NCBI RefSeq assembly: GCF_000518265.1
Contig: NZ_JADG01000008.1
Location: 434,001 to 498,000 of the forward strand
From: Actinomadura oligospora ATCC 43269
GTDB taxonomy: Bacteria > Actinomycetota > Actinomycetes > Streptosporangiales > Streptosporangiaceae
Direction of reading: 5' to 3'
DNA: 64,000 bases
The notes beneath the pieces were generated by a model. That model ran no database searches. It was not told the DNA's origin and worked only from the letters and a program-made list of their open reading frames with translations. Position 1 is the stretch's first letter, and each line of letters starts with the position of its first letter. This document shows, in pieces, positions 42,172 through 50,229 of the stretch. The translations under genes and the position numbers were made by a program.

Positions 42172-43436
42172 CCCCAGACCACGCTGGGCGCGGCGTCGCG
42201 GACGGTGTAGACCTCCCGTTCGAACAGCGAGTTGATGATCGTCGCGGCGCGGACCGGGAGCAGCGTCAGGTTCGCGTCCGCGACGCCGTGCGTGAACCGG
42301 GCCCGGTTCTGCACGAAGATCTTGTTGCGGTCGGAGCCCTTCCAGCGCAGCGAGTAGTCCGAGTCGACGATCATCTCGCCCGCGTCGTCGTGGTCGATGA
42401 GGTCGGTCAGGGACGGCGCGAGCGGCGTCGGGGCGTTGGCGCGGCCGGTGGCGAGGACGACGTACTTCGCGGGCACCCTCTCGTGTCCGGTCGGGGACGT
42501 CGCCGACAGGACGAACCTGTCGCCGTCGCGCTCGGCGGACGTGACGTCCCGGCCGGGCCGCATGGTCAGCGGGTACCGGTCGAGGCGCAGCATCCCGTCG
42601 TAGTTGGCCTGGTAGATGGACTGGAGCGCGCCCGGCGTGATCGCGTCGCCGGTGAGCGTCTGGCCCTCGACGAGCCGCCGCCGGGTCTCCCGCGTGACCT
42701 GCTGGAGGAACTCGACGTAGGCGGGACGGTAGAAGTCGTTGGCGGGCGGGGAGTCGTCCATCGGCTGGAACCAGGGACGGCGGCCGAGCCAGGTGATGTC
42801 GGTGAAGCCGTGCCCGAGCAGTTCGAGCACGCACTCGGCGCCGGTCTGGCCGCCGCCGATGACCGAGACGGGCGCGTCGCGGTCCATGCCGGGCAGCCGC
42901 GCGGCCAGCTCCTCGGGGACGAACGCGTCGTCCCCGACGATTCCGGACAGGCCCGCCGGGACGGACGGGACGCTGCCCAGTCCGAGGACGAGGTGGTCGG
43001 AGCGGGCGATCGTCCGTCCGTCGCTCTCGTAGGAGAAGCCGACACCCTCCTCGAAGCCGATCTCGTCGACGGAGACGCCGTACCGGATCCCGTCGATCTG
43101 CTCGCTCGCCCACTTCAGGTAGCGCTGGTACTCGCGCCGCGGGATGACGTTGTACTGGGCGTTGATGAGCGCGTAGATCCGTCCGGACGAGACGAGGTAG
43201 TTGACGAACGACAGCCGGTGGGTGGGGTCGACGAGCGAGACCAGGTCCTTGAGCCACGACGTCTGCATCCGGACGCCGGACAGCAGCAGCTGCGGGTGCC
43301 AGGTCGGGACGGGACGGCGCTCCAGCAGGACCAGCCGGTGCGGCGCGACGGCCTCGAACAGCGCGGCCAGGCTCAGGTTCGCCGGGCCCGCGCCGACGCC
43401 GACGGTGTGGTGGTGGGGGATGTCGAACTCGGACAT
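42168..43436 (-). CDS. FAD/NADPH N-hydroxylase, lysine/ornithine N-monooxygenase type
   Basis: 422 residues from ATG with GGAGG 8 bases upstream. VGVGAGPANLSLAALFEA is the FAD site of lysine/ornithine N-monooxygenases, VSVIGGGQTGAECVLELL binds NADPH and VVLATGRANAPTP is the third motif. In context with cupin, MetRS-like and DAO genes it fits the Spb38-type L-lysine N6-hydroxylase that makes N6-hydroxylysine for N-N bond formation. A siderophore role is less likely, as no siderophore synthetase lies near. Confidence 0.88.
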   Translation of the reverse strand: MSEFDIPHHHTVGVGAGPANLSLAALFEAVAPHRLVLLERRPVPTWHPQLLLSGVRMQTSWLKDLVSLVDPTHRLSFVNYLVSSGRIYALINAQYNVIPRREYQRYLKWASEQIDGIRYGVSVDEIGFEEGVGFSYESDGRTIARSDHLVLGLGSVPSVPAGLSGIVGDDAFVPEELAARLPGMDRDAPVSVIGGGQTGAECVLELLGHGFTDITWLGRRPWFQPMDDSPPANDFYRPAYVEFLQQVTRETRRRLVEGQTLTGDAITPGALQSIYQANYDGMLRLDRYPLTMRPGRDVTSAERDGDRFVLSATSPTGHERVPAKYVVLATGRANAPTPLAPSLTDLIDHDDAGEMIVDSDYSLRWKGSDRNKIFVQNRARFTHGVADANLTLLPVRAATIINSLFEREVYTVRDAAPSVVWG

Positions 43437-43456
43437 GGGCAGTGCCTCCAAGAGGG

Positions 43457-44485
43457 TCATGCGGGGGTGCGGAGCCGCAGAAGCTCTTCGGCGGCGGTGC
43501 GGGACGCGGCGAGGGCGGTCTTCGCCGCGCCGCCGCTGCCGCCGGTGAAGGTCGACAGGCGCGCGGACGCGCCGGAGACCGGCCGGAGCCGCAGGCCGGG
43601 GTCGGGGTGGTAGCAGTCGGCGGCGACGACGGTCCGGAGGGCCGGGCCGAGCCGCAGCCCGGGGAAGGTGACCCGGGCCAGCGCGGACGCGGCGTGCGCG
43701 AGCGCCGGTTCGGGCCGCCGGTCGTCGGGGTCGACGTCGTAGCGGTCGCTGGGCACGCCGAGCAGCACGCCGTCGCCGTGGGGACGTCCGTAGAGGCTGG
43801 TCGTCTCGTCCACGAAGACGCGTGCGGGCGGGACCGCGGCGGCGTGCACGGTGTACTGGACGCGCTTGGTGCGCAGGCCGTCGCAGGGCAGGCCGAACCG
43901 CGTGAGCAGGCCGGGCGTCCACGGCCCGGCGGCCACGACGACCTGGTCGAACGTGGTGCGCGCCGCGCCGTGGTGCAGGGTGAGCGAGCCGTCCGGCTCC
44001 TCGGTGAGGCCGGTGACGGGCGTGGTCGTGCGGCGTCCGCCGATCCTCAGCAGGTCCGCGACGATCTCGCGGCGCAGCGCGCCCGGCGAGATGTGCCCGG
44101 CGCGCCGCTCGACGACCGCGGGCGGACGGTCCGGGAAGCCGGGCGCGTCGGCGAGGACGGCCGAGCCGGGCAGCGCCGCGCAGATCGCGGCCAGGTCGGA
44201 CGGCAGCGGCGGCGGTCCCGACCGGACGTACACCGAGCCGGTCTCCCGGTACTCGGCCCAGCCGCGCAGCAGGCGGCTGCCGTACAGCTCGGCGAGCGAC
44301 GCCGTCGCCTGGACGCGCAGCACGGCCTCGGGCTCGAACCCGCGGACGATCCCGCCGGACGCGGCGGTCGCGTCGGCGGGCTCGGGCGGGCCCGCCAGCT
44401 CGACCTCGGCGGACCGGTCGGCGAGGCGGATCCGCCAGGCGAGCAGCGCGCCGGCGAGTCCCGCGCCGACCACGCAGATCCTCAT
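43457..44485 (-). CDS. FAD-dependent DAO-type oxidase (Spb39-like)
   Basis: 342 residues. ICVVGAGLAGALLAWRI is the N-terminal FAD-binding motif; VVVAAGPWTPGLL and SGASARLSTFTGGSGGAAKTALAASR are glycine/sarcosine-oxidase-like. In the hydrazine pathway such an enzyme oxidatively cleaves the N6-(carboxymethylamino)lysine adduct to release hydrazinoacetic acid. Start ATG overlaps the stop of the MetRS-like gene (ATGA). Confidence 0.82.
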   Translation of the reverse strand: MRICVVGAGLAGALLAWRIRLADRSAEVELAGPPEPADATAASGGIVRGFEPEAVLRVQATASLAELYGSRLLRGWAEYRETGSVYVRSGPPPLPSDLAAICAALPGSAVLADAPGFPDRPPAVVERRAGHISPGALRREIVADLLRIGGRRTTTPVTGLTEEPDGSLTLHHGAARTTFDQVVVAAGPWTPGLLTRFGLPCDGLRTKRVQYTVHAAAVPPARVFVDETTSLYGRPHGDGVLLGVPSDRYDVDPDDRRPEPALAHAASALARVTFPGLRLGPALRTVVAADCYHPDPGLRLRPVSGASARLSTFTGGSGGAAKTALAASRTAAEELLRLRTPA

Positions 44486-45801
44486 GAGGCGTCCCCGGAG
44501 GACGTCCCGGTGATCAGGGCGAGGAGCTCGGCGGCCCTCGGGTCCTCCCGCATCGGGAGGAGCAGGCGCGTGGCGAGCGCCGGGTCGAACCCGGACGGCC
44601 TGAGCGCGCAGCGGGCGCGTTCGAGGTCGGCCTCGGCGGACGGCGCGCCCGTCTTGAACGCGTCGTGGGTGAAGTCGCTCTCGTACCGGTCCGGACGGTC
44701 CTGGGCGAGGAACAGACGGACGTCGCCGGGGTCCTGGTCGTCGAGGATGTCCAGCGCCCAGACGGCGTGGTTCCGGCTGGTGGAGAACTTCAGGCCGTCC
44801 AGCCGGTAGAACTCGTTGACCGCGAGCCCGCGCAGGACGCCCGGCTTCACACCCGCCGCCGCGAACACGGCCGGGATCAGCACGCTGTAGTAGAAGGTGT
44901 TGTCGACGCCGTGGAAGTGCCACAGCTCGTCCACGCCGTTCCATGCCTCGACGCAGTCGGCGAGCGTGTGGACGGATGGGTCCAGGGCCTTTGCGATCTT
45001 GTAGAGGTAGCCGAAGGCCATCTCGACCCACACGTCGAGGCGCAGGCCGTCGAGGTGCACGTCCAGCTCGATGCCCCAGTCCGACGGGTAGGCGACGGGG
45101 ACGGCGGGCAGGCCGTCGGCGAGCAGCCGCCGGACGAGGTCGGTCACGCGCGGGTGCGTTTCGGCCATGGCCCACGTGCGCGTCAGCGCGTCGCGGTGGT
45201 CCTCCAGGCGCAGCACCGGGACGCGCGCGGTGAACTCCTCCGGGACGGCGTCGCAGCAGGTCGAACGCGCGTCGCGGAGCGTCCCGGACGTGTTGTAGGC
45301 CATGCACGCCTCGCACGCGCCGCCCGCCGCGCCCGCGCCGCACGTCCCGCAGAGGCCGGCGACGTAGGCGTGGTGCATCGTCCGGCCGCAGTCCGGGCAG
45401 CGGTGCAGGACGGTCTCCTCGGCGTTCTCCCCGGCGTCCGCGAACAGCTCCGCGACGTGCCGCCGCACGGCGTCGCGGTAGTCGGCGTCCTCGGCGGGGT
45501 CGAGGAAGACGTCGTACTCGACGCGGGCCTTCGCGAGCGCCGTCCGGATCTGGCCGGAGTAGTCGCGCAGGGTCTCGTCCACCGGACGGCCGAGCGCCTC
45601 GGCCTTGGCCAGGACGTAGTTCTGGTGCCCGTCCAGGCCGGTCATGGTCAGCACGTCGGCGCCGGCCGCGCGCAGCGCCCGCGCCGCGATGTCGGCCGCG
45701 ACGTACGGCCCGCTCAGGTGCCCGACGTGCAGGGGGCCGTTCGGCGTGGGCGGGGGAGTCGTGACGACGATCTTCCCTCGGCGGGTCGTCGGCCCGGTCA
45801 T
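44482..45801 (-). CDS. Methionyl-tRNA-synthetase-like ligase without anticodon domain
   Basis: 439 residues. Class I motifs: HVGH in TPNGPLHVGHLSGPYVAADI and KFSTSRN as KMSKS equivalent. A zinc-knuckle region (CPDCGRTMHHAY, CGTCGAG, CEACMAYN) is retained, but the chain ends soon after the catalytic domain, so no tRNA anticodon-binding or C-terminal dimer domain exists. It matches the MetRS-like half of Spb40, thought to activate glycine for esterification to N6-hydroxylysine, not a housekeeping metG. Coupled to cupin and oxidase genes. Confidence 0.85.
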   Translation of the reverse strand: MTGPTTRRGKIVVTTPPPTPNGPLHVGHLSGPYVAADIAARALRAAGADVLTMTGLDGHQNYVLAKAEALGRPVDETLRDYSGQIRTALAKARVEYDVFLDPAEDADYRDAVRRHVAELFADAGENAEETVLHRCPDCGRTMHHAYVAGLCGTCGAGAAGGACEACMAYNTSGTLRDARSTCCDAVPEEFTARVPVLRLEDHRDALTRTWAMAETHPRVTDLVRRLLADGLPAVPVAYPSDWGIELDVHLDGLRLDVWVEMAFGYLYKIAKALDPSVHTLADCVEAWNGVDELWHFHGVDNTFYYSVLIPAVFAAAGVKPGVLRGLAVNEFYRLDGLKFSTSRNHAVWALDILDDQDPGDVRLFLAQDRPDRYESDFTHDAFKTGAPSAEADLERARCALRPSGFDPALATRLLLPMREDPRAAELLALITGTSSGDAS

Positions 45802-46148
45802 TCGGCGGCCTCCTCGGGCGACCAGTAGATGCTCAGCAGCACCAGCGGCTCGCTGTCCGAGCGGTTGTGGATCACGTGCGGCTCCCGGCTGGGCAGCAGG
45901 ATCGCCGAGCCCTGCTCGGCCTCGGTCCGCTCCCCGGACGCAGGCGCCTCGTAGTCGGCGTGACCGGACGCCACCACGGAGAGCTCCACCTCCGGGTGCT
46001 GGTCGCGGTCGCTGGACCCGCCCGGCGGGATCACGCACCACATGGCGTCGAACGGCAGCTCGCGATCGGCCGCGTACTGCGTCCACCGGCCGATGCGGAT
46101 TCCGTATTCCTCGGTCAACCGGGCCGAGGAATATTGCAACTTCTCCAT
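45798..46148 (-). CDS. Stand-alone cupin (Spb40 cupin-domain counterpart)
   Basis: 116 residues from ATG with GGGAG 5 bases upstream. Cupin motif 1 is SDRDQHPEVELSVVASG, motif 2 is LLPSREPHVIHN, giving metal ligands His/Glu and His. It overlaps the MetRS-like gene by four bases. In Spb40-type enzymes a zinc cupin rearranges the aminoacyl hydroxylamine ester to the N-N product. Here that domain is a separate protein, first in the operon. Role inferred from neighbours. Confidence 0.82.
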   Translation of the reverse strand: MEKLQYSSARLTEEYGIRIGRWTQYAADRELPFDAMWCVIPPGGSSDRDQHPEVELSVVASGHADYEAPASGERTEAEQGSAILLPSREPHVIHNRSDSEPLVLLSIYWSPEEAAE

Positions 46149-46168
46149 GCGATCTCCCGTCGAACGGC

Positions 46169-46243
46169 ACCGAATCGGGGCGGGCGCCGCGGAACCGAAT
46201 CGAGGCGGTCGCCACAGACCGAATCGAGGCGGCCGCCCCGGAA
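46169..46243. repeat. Three 24-25-bp direct repeats in the cupin leader
   Basis: ACCGAATC starts at 46169, 46194 and 46218; each copy continues with G(A/G)GGCGG(N)CGCC, itself a near-palindrome. They lie 21-95 bp upstream of the cupin start in the 377-bp divergent region and could bind a regulator such as the LuxR-type protein at 49214. Confidence 0.75.
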
Positions 46244-46475
46244 GGGATTCTGACCCGGATAAGCCGCTTTCCCGGTGGCAGGAAGTTGACAGGAGCCCTT
46301 GTGTGGTCGGCGTTCGGGGATTCCCGCCCGAGCTGAACTGCCGCCATTCGCTTTCCGTGATCCCGGCATTGCGAACCGCGACGGAAAGGGAACATTGACG
46401 ATCTTGTGAGCGCCGGGAGACCATGCGGCGCAGTGCCCGGCGAGAGGCAGCGGAGTCGCCGAGGACGCGTCGTTC

Positions 46476-46511
46476 ATGATCAAGTTCGTGATCGAGTTGA
46501 TGATCGAGTCG
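46476..46511 (+). repeat. Three 12-bp tandem repeats before the ATP-grasp gene
   Basis: Units at 46476, 46488 and 46500 share (A/G)TGATC(A/G)AGT. They sit 15-50 bp upstream of the ATP-grasp start. In one frame they encode a 25-codon leader peptide (MIKFVIELMIESKG...) from ATG 46476 that ends at 46553, overlapping the gene start; this may be coincidental. Confidence 0.65.
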
Positions 46512-46525
46512 AAGGGGACCCTGGA

Positions 46526-47893
46526 ATGGATGTCCGTCCGCACCTGGCACTGATCGCCACCGGCATGCAGGCGTGGCGCGAGTACCTCGTCGAGTCGATC
46601 GCGCGGGAGTACAGGATCCACCTGTTCGCCAAGGCCGAGCCGTCCTGGGAGCTCGCCTACGTGGACGGCGTGACCGTGGTGAACACGCTGGAGCCCGACC
46701 TCGCGATCGCCGCCGCCCGCGCCGTCCACGACACCGACCCGTTCGACGGCGTCCTCTGCTGGGACGAGGCCCGGATCTGGCCCACCGCCTGCGTCGCCGA
46801 GGCGCTCGGGCTGCCCGGAGTGTCCCCGGAGGTGGTCGAGCGCTGCCGCGACAAGCACCTGTCCCGCACCGCGCTCGCCGCCGCGGGCGTCCCGCAGCCC
46901 GCGTCCGTCGCGGTCGCCTCGTTCGAGGAGGCCAGGCGGGAGGCCGACCGGATCGGCTACCCCGTCGTGGTGAAGCCGCGCGCGCTCGCCGCGAGCGTCG
47001 CGGTGATCGTGGTCGAGTCCGCCGACCTGCTCGAGGACGCCTACGAGCGGGTGCGCGGCACGACGCTGCCGGAGGTCGAGGAGTACGAGTACGGCGTGCT
47101 CGTCGAGGAGTGCCTGCGCGGCGAGGAGCTCAGCATCGACTCGGCCGTGTTCGGCGGGAAGGTCGTCCCGCTGTACCTGGCGCACAAGCGCAAGGGCTAC
47201 GAGCCGTTCTGCGAGGAGATCGGGCACGACCTGGTCGCCGACGACCCGCTGCTCGGCGACCCCGCGCTGCTCAAGGTCATCGAGGACACGCACGCCGCGC
47301 TCGGCTTCCACACCGGCATGACCCACACCGAGGTCTTCCTCACCGAGACCGGTCCCCGGGTCGTCGAGCTGAACGGCCGGCTCGGCGGCGACTTCATCCC
47401 CTACCTGGGCGGACGCATCACCGGCATCGACGCCGGCCTCGCCGCCGCGGCCGTCGCCGTCGGCCGGACGCCCGCCGTGGAGCGCACCCGGACCGGCGCC
47501 GCCTCCGTCGAGTTCTTCTACCCCGAGGTCGCCACGGTGTTCGGCGCGCTCCGCGTGGACGAGTCGCTCCTGCACCCGGCCACCGACAAGGTCGTCCCCA
47601 TCGCGCAGCCCGGTGAGCTGGTCGAACGCGCCGAGGACGGGTACATGTGGGCGCGCTACGCCGCCGCCCTCGCGATCGCGGACACCGCGGGGGAGTGCCG
47701 CGAGGCGCTGGACGCGGCGGCCAAGGCGATCACGCTGGAGCCCGCGCCGCCCGGCACCGCGTCGGTCCCGGCGGGGCCCGCGATGTCCGGCCCGCCGTCC
47801 GAGCCGACCCCGATGGCGTCCTGGCGTCCCTCCGCGGAGTCCGCCGAGGCCGAGGCCGGTGCCGGTGCCGATGCCGCCGGGAGCGCCGGGTGA
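46526..47893 (+). CDS. ATP-grasp ligase
   Basis: 455 residues from ATG after AAGGGGA. Central ATP-grasp domain: GYPVVVKPRALAASVAVIVVE, YGVLVEECLRGEELSIDSAV and HTEVFLTETGPRVVELNGRLGGDFIP with Mg-binding Glu/Asn. A Pro/Ala-rich tail of about 50 residues ends the chain. Carboxylate-amine (or hydrazine) ligases of this group make dipeptide-type natural products, so it could join hydrazinoacetic acid to an amino acid. It begins the operon divergent from the cupin operon and overlaps the exporter gene (GTGA). Confidence 0.85.
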   Translation: MDVRPHLALIATGMQAWREYLVESIAREYRIHLFAKAEPSWELAYVDGVTVVNTLEPDLAIAAARAVHDTDPFDGVLCWDEARIWPTACVAEALGLPGVSPEVVERCRDKHLSRTALAAAGVPQPASVAVASFEEARREADRIGYPVVVKPRALAASVAVIVVESADLLEDAYERVRGTTLPEVEEYEYGVLVEECLRGEELSIDSAVFGGKVVPLYLAHKRKGYEPFCEEIGHDLVADDPLLGDPALLKVIEDTHAALGFHTGMTHTEVFLTETGPRVVELNGRLGGDFIPYLGGRITGIDAGLAAAAVAVGRTPAVERTRTGAASVEFFYPEVATVFGALRVDESLLHPATDKVVPIAQPGELVERAEDGYMWARYAAALAIADTAGECREALDAAAKAITLEPAPPGTASVPAGPAMSGPPSEPTPMASWRPSAESAEAEAGAGADAAGSAG

Positions 47894-49221
47894 GTTCCGA
47901 CGGCGCGCGATCGGCGGGCGTCTGGGAGACCTGGCGGGAGGCGCCGGTCCCGGTCCGCGCGGTCATCGTCGGGCTGCTCGTCAACCGGCTCGGTACGTTC
48001 GTGCAGGTCTTCCTCGTCCTGTACCTGACGCACCGGGGCTTCTCGAACACCGACGCCGGGATCGGGCTCGGCGTGTACGGGGCCGGGACGGTGCTCGGGC
48101 TGCTGGTCGGCGGCGGCCTCACCGACCGGATCGGCAGCCGCCGGACGATCGTGCTGTCGATGGCCGGATCGGCCGTCCTCACGCTCGCCGTCCTGTACGC
48201 GTCGCAGTTCTGGGCGATCCTCGCCGCGCTGGCGCTGCTCGGCGCGTTCGCGCAGGTCTACCGCCCGGCCTCGGCGAACCTGCTCGCCGAGATGGTGCCG
48301 GACGAGCGGCAGGTCATGGTGTTCGCGATGCTGCGGCTCGCGCAGAACGTCGGCGCGACCGTCGCGCCGCTGTTCGGGTCGCTGCTGCTCGCCGCGTCCT
48401 ACTCGCTGCTGTTCTGGGGCGAGGCGATCGCGGCGCTGGTCTACGCGGTGATCGCCTACATGACGCTGCCCGGCGGACGCCCGTCCAAGGCCGGGGACGC
48501 CGCGGAGGAGGACGCGCCGCGGGACGCCGCGCACGAGCCGTCCGGCGGTTACCGGGCGGTGCTCGCGGACGGCCGCTACCTGCTGTTCCTGCTCGCCTTC
48601 CTGCTGAACTCGCTCATCTACGTCCAGTACCTCGCGGTGCTCCCGCTGTCGGTCAGGGCGGCCGGGCATCCGACCTTCGTGTACGGCGCGCTCGTCGCGC
48701 TGAACGGCTTCATCGTGATCGCGTGCGAGCTGCCGCTGACGAAGAAGACGCAGAACTGGCCCGCGCGGGCCGTCGGCGTGGCCGGGCTCGCGCTGCTCGC
48801 GGGCGGCCTCGCGCTGTACTGGGTGCCGCTCGGCATCGCCGCGCTCGTCCTCGCCACGGTCGTGTGGTCGCTCGGCGAGATCGTCGGCGGCCCGACCATG
48901 TTCGCCTACCCGGCCAAGGCCGCCCCGGAGCGCCTGCGCGGCCGGTACCTGGGATCCGCGCACGCCATGTTCGGCCTGGGCTCGGCGCTCGGCCCGGTGC
49001 TCGGCGTCGAGCTGTGGCACGCCGTCGGGCGGCCCGTCTGGCTGTACTGCGGCGCGATCGGGCTGGTCGCCGTCCTCGCCGCCCGCGCCGGAATCGTCGA
49101 AAAATCAACAACCTTTGTCCCGGCTGACAACAAACCTTCACCGAGCCATTCAGGAAACGAAAACACCGCTGTTATGAATACGCGCGGTGACGTTCCGGTC
49201 GCGGCAGAGGACAATGCATAG
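47890..49221 (+). CDS. MFS exporter
   Basis: 443 residues from GTG that overlaps the ATP-grasp stop. About twelve membrane helices; LTDRIGSRRTIVLSM is the MFS loop 2-3 motif and VPDERQVMVFAMLRLAQNVGATVAP is typical of DHA1 drug exporters. Probably exports and gives self-resistance to the cluster product. Its polar C-terminal tail (SHSGNENTAVMN) has lower GC than the rest. Confidence 0.85.
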   Translation: MSSDGARSAGVWETWREAPVPVRAVIVGLLVNRLGTFVQVFLVLYLTHRGFSNTDAGIGLGVYGAGTVLGLLVGGGLTDRIGSRRTIVLSMAGSAVLTLAVLYASQFWAILAALALLGAFAQVYRPASANLLAEMVPDERQVMVFAMLRLAQNVGATVAPLFGSLLLAASYSLLFWGEAIAALVYAVIAYMTLPGGRPSKAGDAAEEDAPRDAAHEPSGGYRAVLADGRYLLFLLAFLLNSLIYVQYLAVLPLSVRAAGHPTFVYGALVALNGFIVIACELPLTKKTQNWPARAVGVAGLALLAGGLALYWVPLGIAALVLATVVWSLGEIVGGPTMFAYPAKAAPERLRGRYLGSAHAMFGLGSALGPVLGVELWHAVGRPVWLYCGAIGLVAVLAARAGIVEKSTTFVPADNKPSPSHSGNENTAVMNTRGDVPVAAEDNA

Positions 49222-49957
49222 AGAAGTGAGCGTCCGTAGCCAAAACGGGCGGAAAGTGTGTCTTATTGAGGGCATGGCAACCCCCCCACCGCACCACGTG
49301 GCCGAGGCGCCCCCAGGCGCCGAGGCCGGGACGCCCGGCTCCGGCGTCCCGCTCGACTGCCGGGTCGAATTCTTCGCGGCCCGGCCCACCGGACCGCCCG
49401 ACGGCGTCTCCGCGCGCCGCGACCTGGCGCTGCTGGACGGCGGCATCCGGGTCCGGCTCCTCTATCCGCACTCCGTCCGGAACGATCCCGCCTTCCTCGG
49501 CTACGCGACGATGCTCAGCGAGGCCGGGGGAGAGATCCGCACCGTCGACCGGCTGCCCGCCCCGGTCACCGTCCTCGACCGCTCGGTCGCCCTGCTCCCG
49601 GTCGGCCCGCCGGACTCCGAGCCGGTCGAGATCACCGCCGCGCCGGTGGTGGACCAGCTGCTCTGGACCCTCGCCTACACCTGGGACCACGGCTGGCGCT
49701 GCCCCGACGCCGGCGAACCCGAGGAACTGCGCACGGCGATCCTGTGCATGCTCGCCAACGGCGACAAGGACGAGACGATCGCGCGCCGGCTCGGCATGTC
49801 CGTCCGCACCTGCCGCCGCCACGTCGCGTCCATCATGGCCGACCTCAACGCCGCCAGCCGCTTCCAGGCGGGACTGCTCGCCGCCCGGGGCGGACTCCTC
49901 GGACCCCCTCCGGAAATCGGGCCCCCGCCGGAAATCGGGCCCCCTCCCGAAACCTGA
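49214..49957 (+). CDS. LuxR-type HTH regulator with phospholipase-D/TrmB-like N-domain
   Basis: 247 residues from ATG overlapping the exporter stop; ATG 49274 is an alternative. The middle region (LALLDGGIRVRLLYPHSVRNDPAFLGYA) resembles the TrmB-like sensor of actinomycete orphan LuxR proteins. Near 175-220 lies a LuxR HTH (ILCMLANGDKDETIARRLGMSVRTCRRHVASIM). C-terminus has three GPPPE repeats (GPPPEIGPPPEIGPPPET). Coupling to the exporter makes it the likely cluster regulator. Confidence 0.8.
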   Translation: MHREVSVRSQNGRKVCLIEGMATPPPHHVAEAPPGAEAGTPGSGVPLDCRVEFFAARPTGPPDGVSARRDLALLDGGIRVRLLYPHSVRNDPAFLGYATMLSEAGGEIRTVDRLPAPVTVLDRSVALLPVGPPDSEPVEITAAPVVDQLLWTLAYTWDHGWRCPDAGEPEELRTAILCMLANGDKDETIARRLGMSVRTCRRHVASIMADLNAASRFQAGLLAARGGLLGPPPEIGPPPEIGPPPET

Positions 49958-49965
49958 CCGTCCGC

Positions 49966-49994
49966 CGGGGACGCCGTCTTGGCCGGTGTCCCCG
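49966..49994 (+). terminator. Terminator after the regulator gene
   Basis: 11-bp stem CGGGGACGCCG/CGGTGTCCCCG with one G-U pair, 7-base loop, starting 8 bp after the stop codon. Confidence 0.7.
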
Positions 49995-50130
49995 CCTGAG
50001 ACCGGACGCCGGGACCGCGCCCGCGCTCACGGATCCCGCCCGTGAGAGTCCCGCCCGTCCGGCCGCGTCTGACGGTGGCCGCCCCGTTGCCTCGTGGCCT
50101 CTGTCCCACTCCCTGCCCACCGTTCGAGGG

Positions 50131-50162
50131 GCGCCCGCCGGAACCGACGTTCCGGCGGGCGC
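50131..50162. terminator. Perfect hairpin upstream of the Ser/Thr kinase gene
   Basis: 14-bp arms (50131-50144 and 50149-50162), CGAC loop, followed by TTCGTCCTTCC. May be a second terminator insulating the kinase gene or a leader hairpin. Confidence 0.6.
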
Positions 50163-50229
50163 TTCGTCCTTCCCGGAACGTCCCGTATCGGTACGATCTG
50201 CGGGGCGGTTTCCCGAGACTGGAGGCGGA

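Noticed and set aside
42168..43436. Siderophore biosynthesis by the N-hydroxylase
   Set aside because: No NRPS, IucA/C-type synthetase, acyltransferase or iron uptake gene nearby; the cupin, MetRS-like and DAO neighbours fit hydrazine formation.
44482..45801. Housekeeping methionyl-tRNA synthetase
   Set aside because: Lacks the anticodon-binding domain and sits in a four-gene overlapping operon with oxidative enzymes.
46169..46243. CRISPR-like array
   Set aside because: Only three copies, repeats are contiguous with no spacers, and no cas genes are present.
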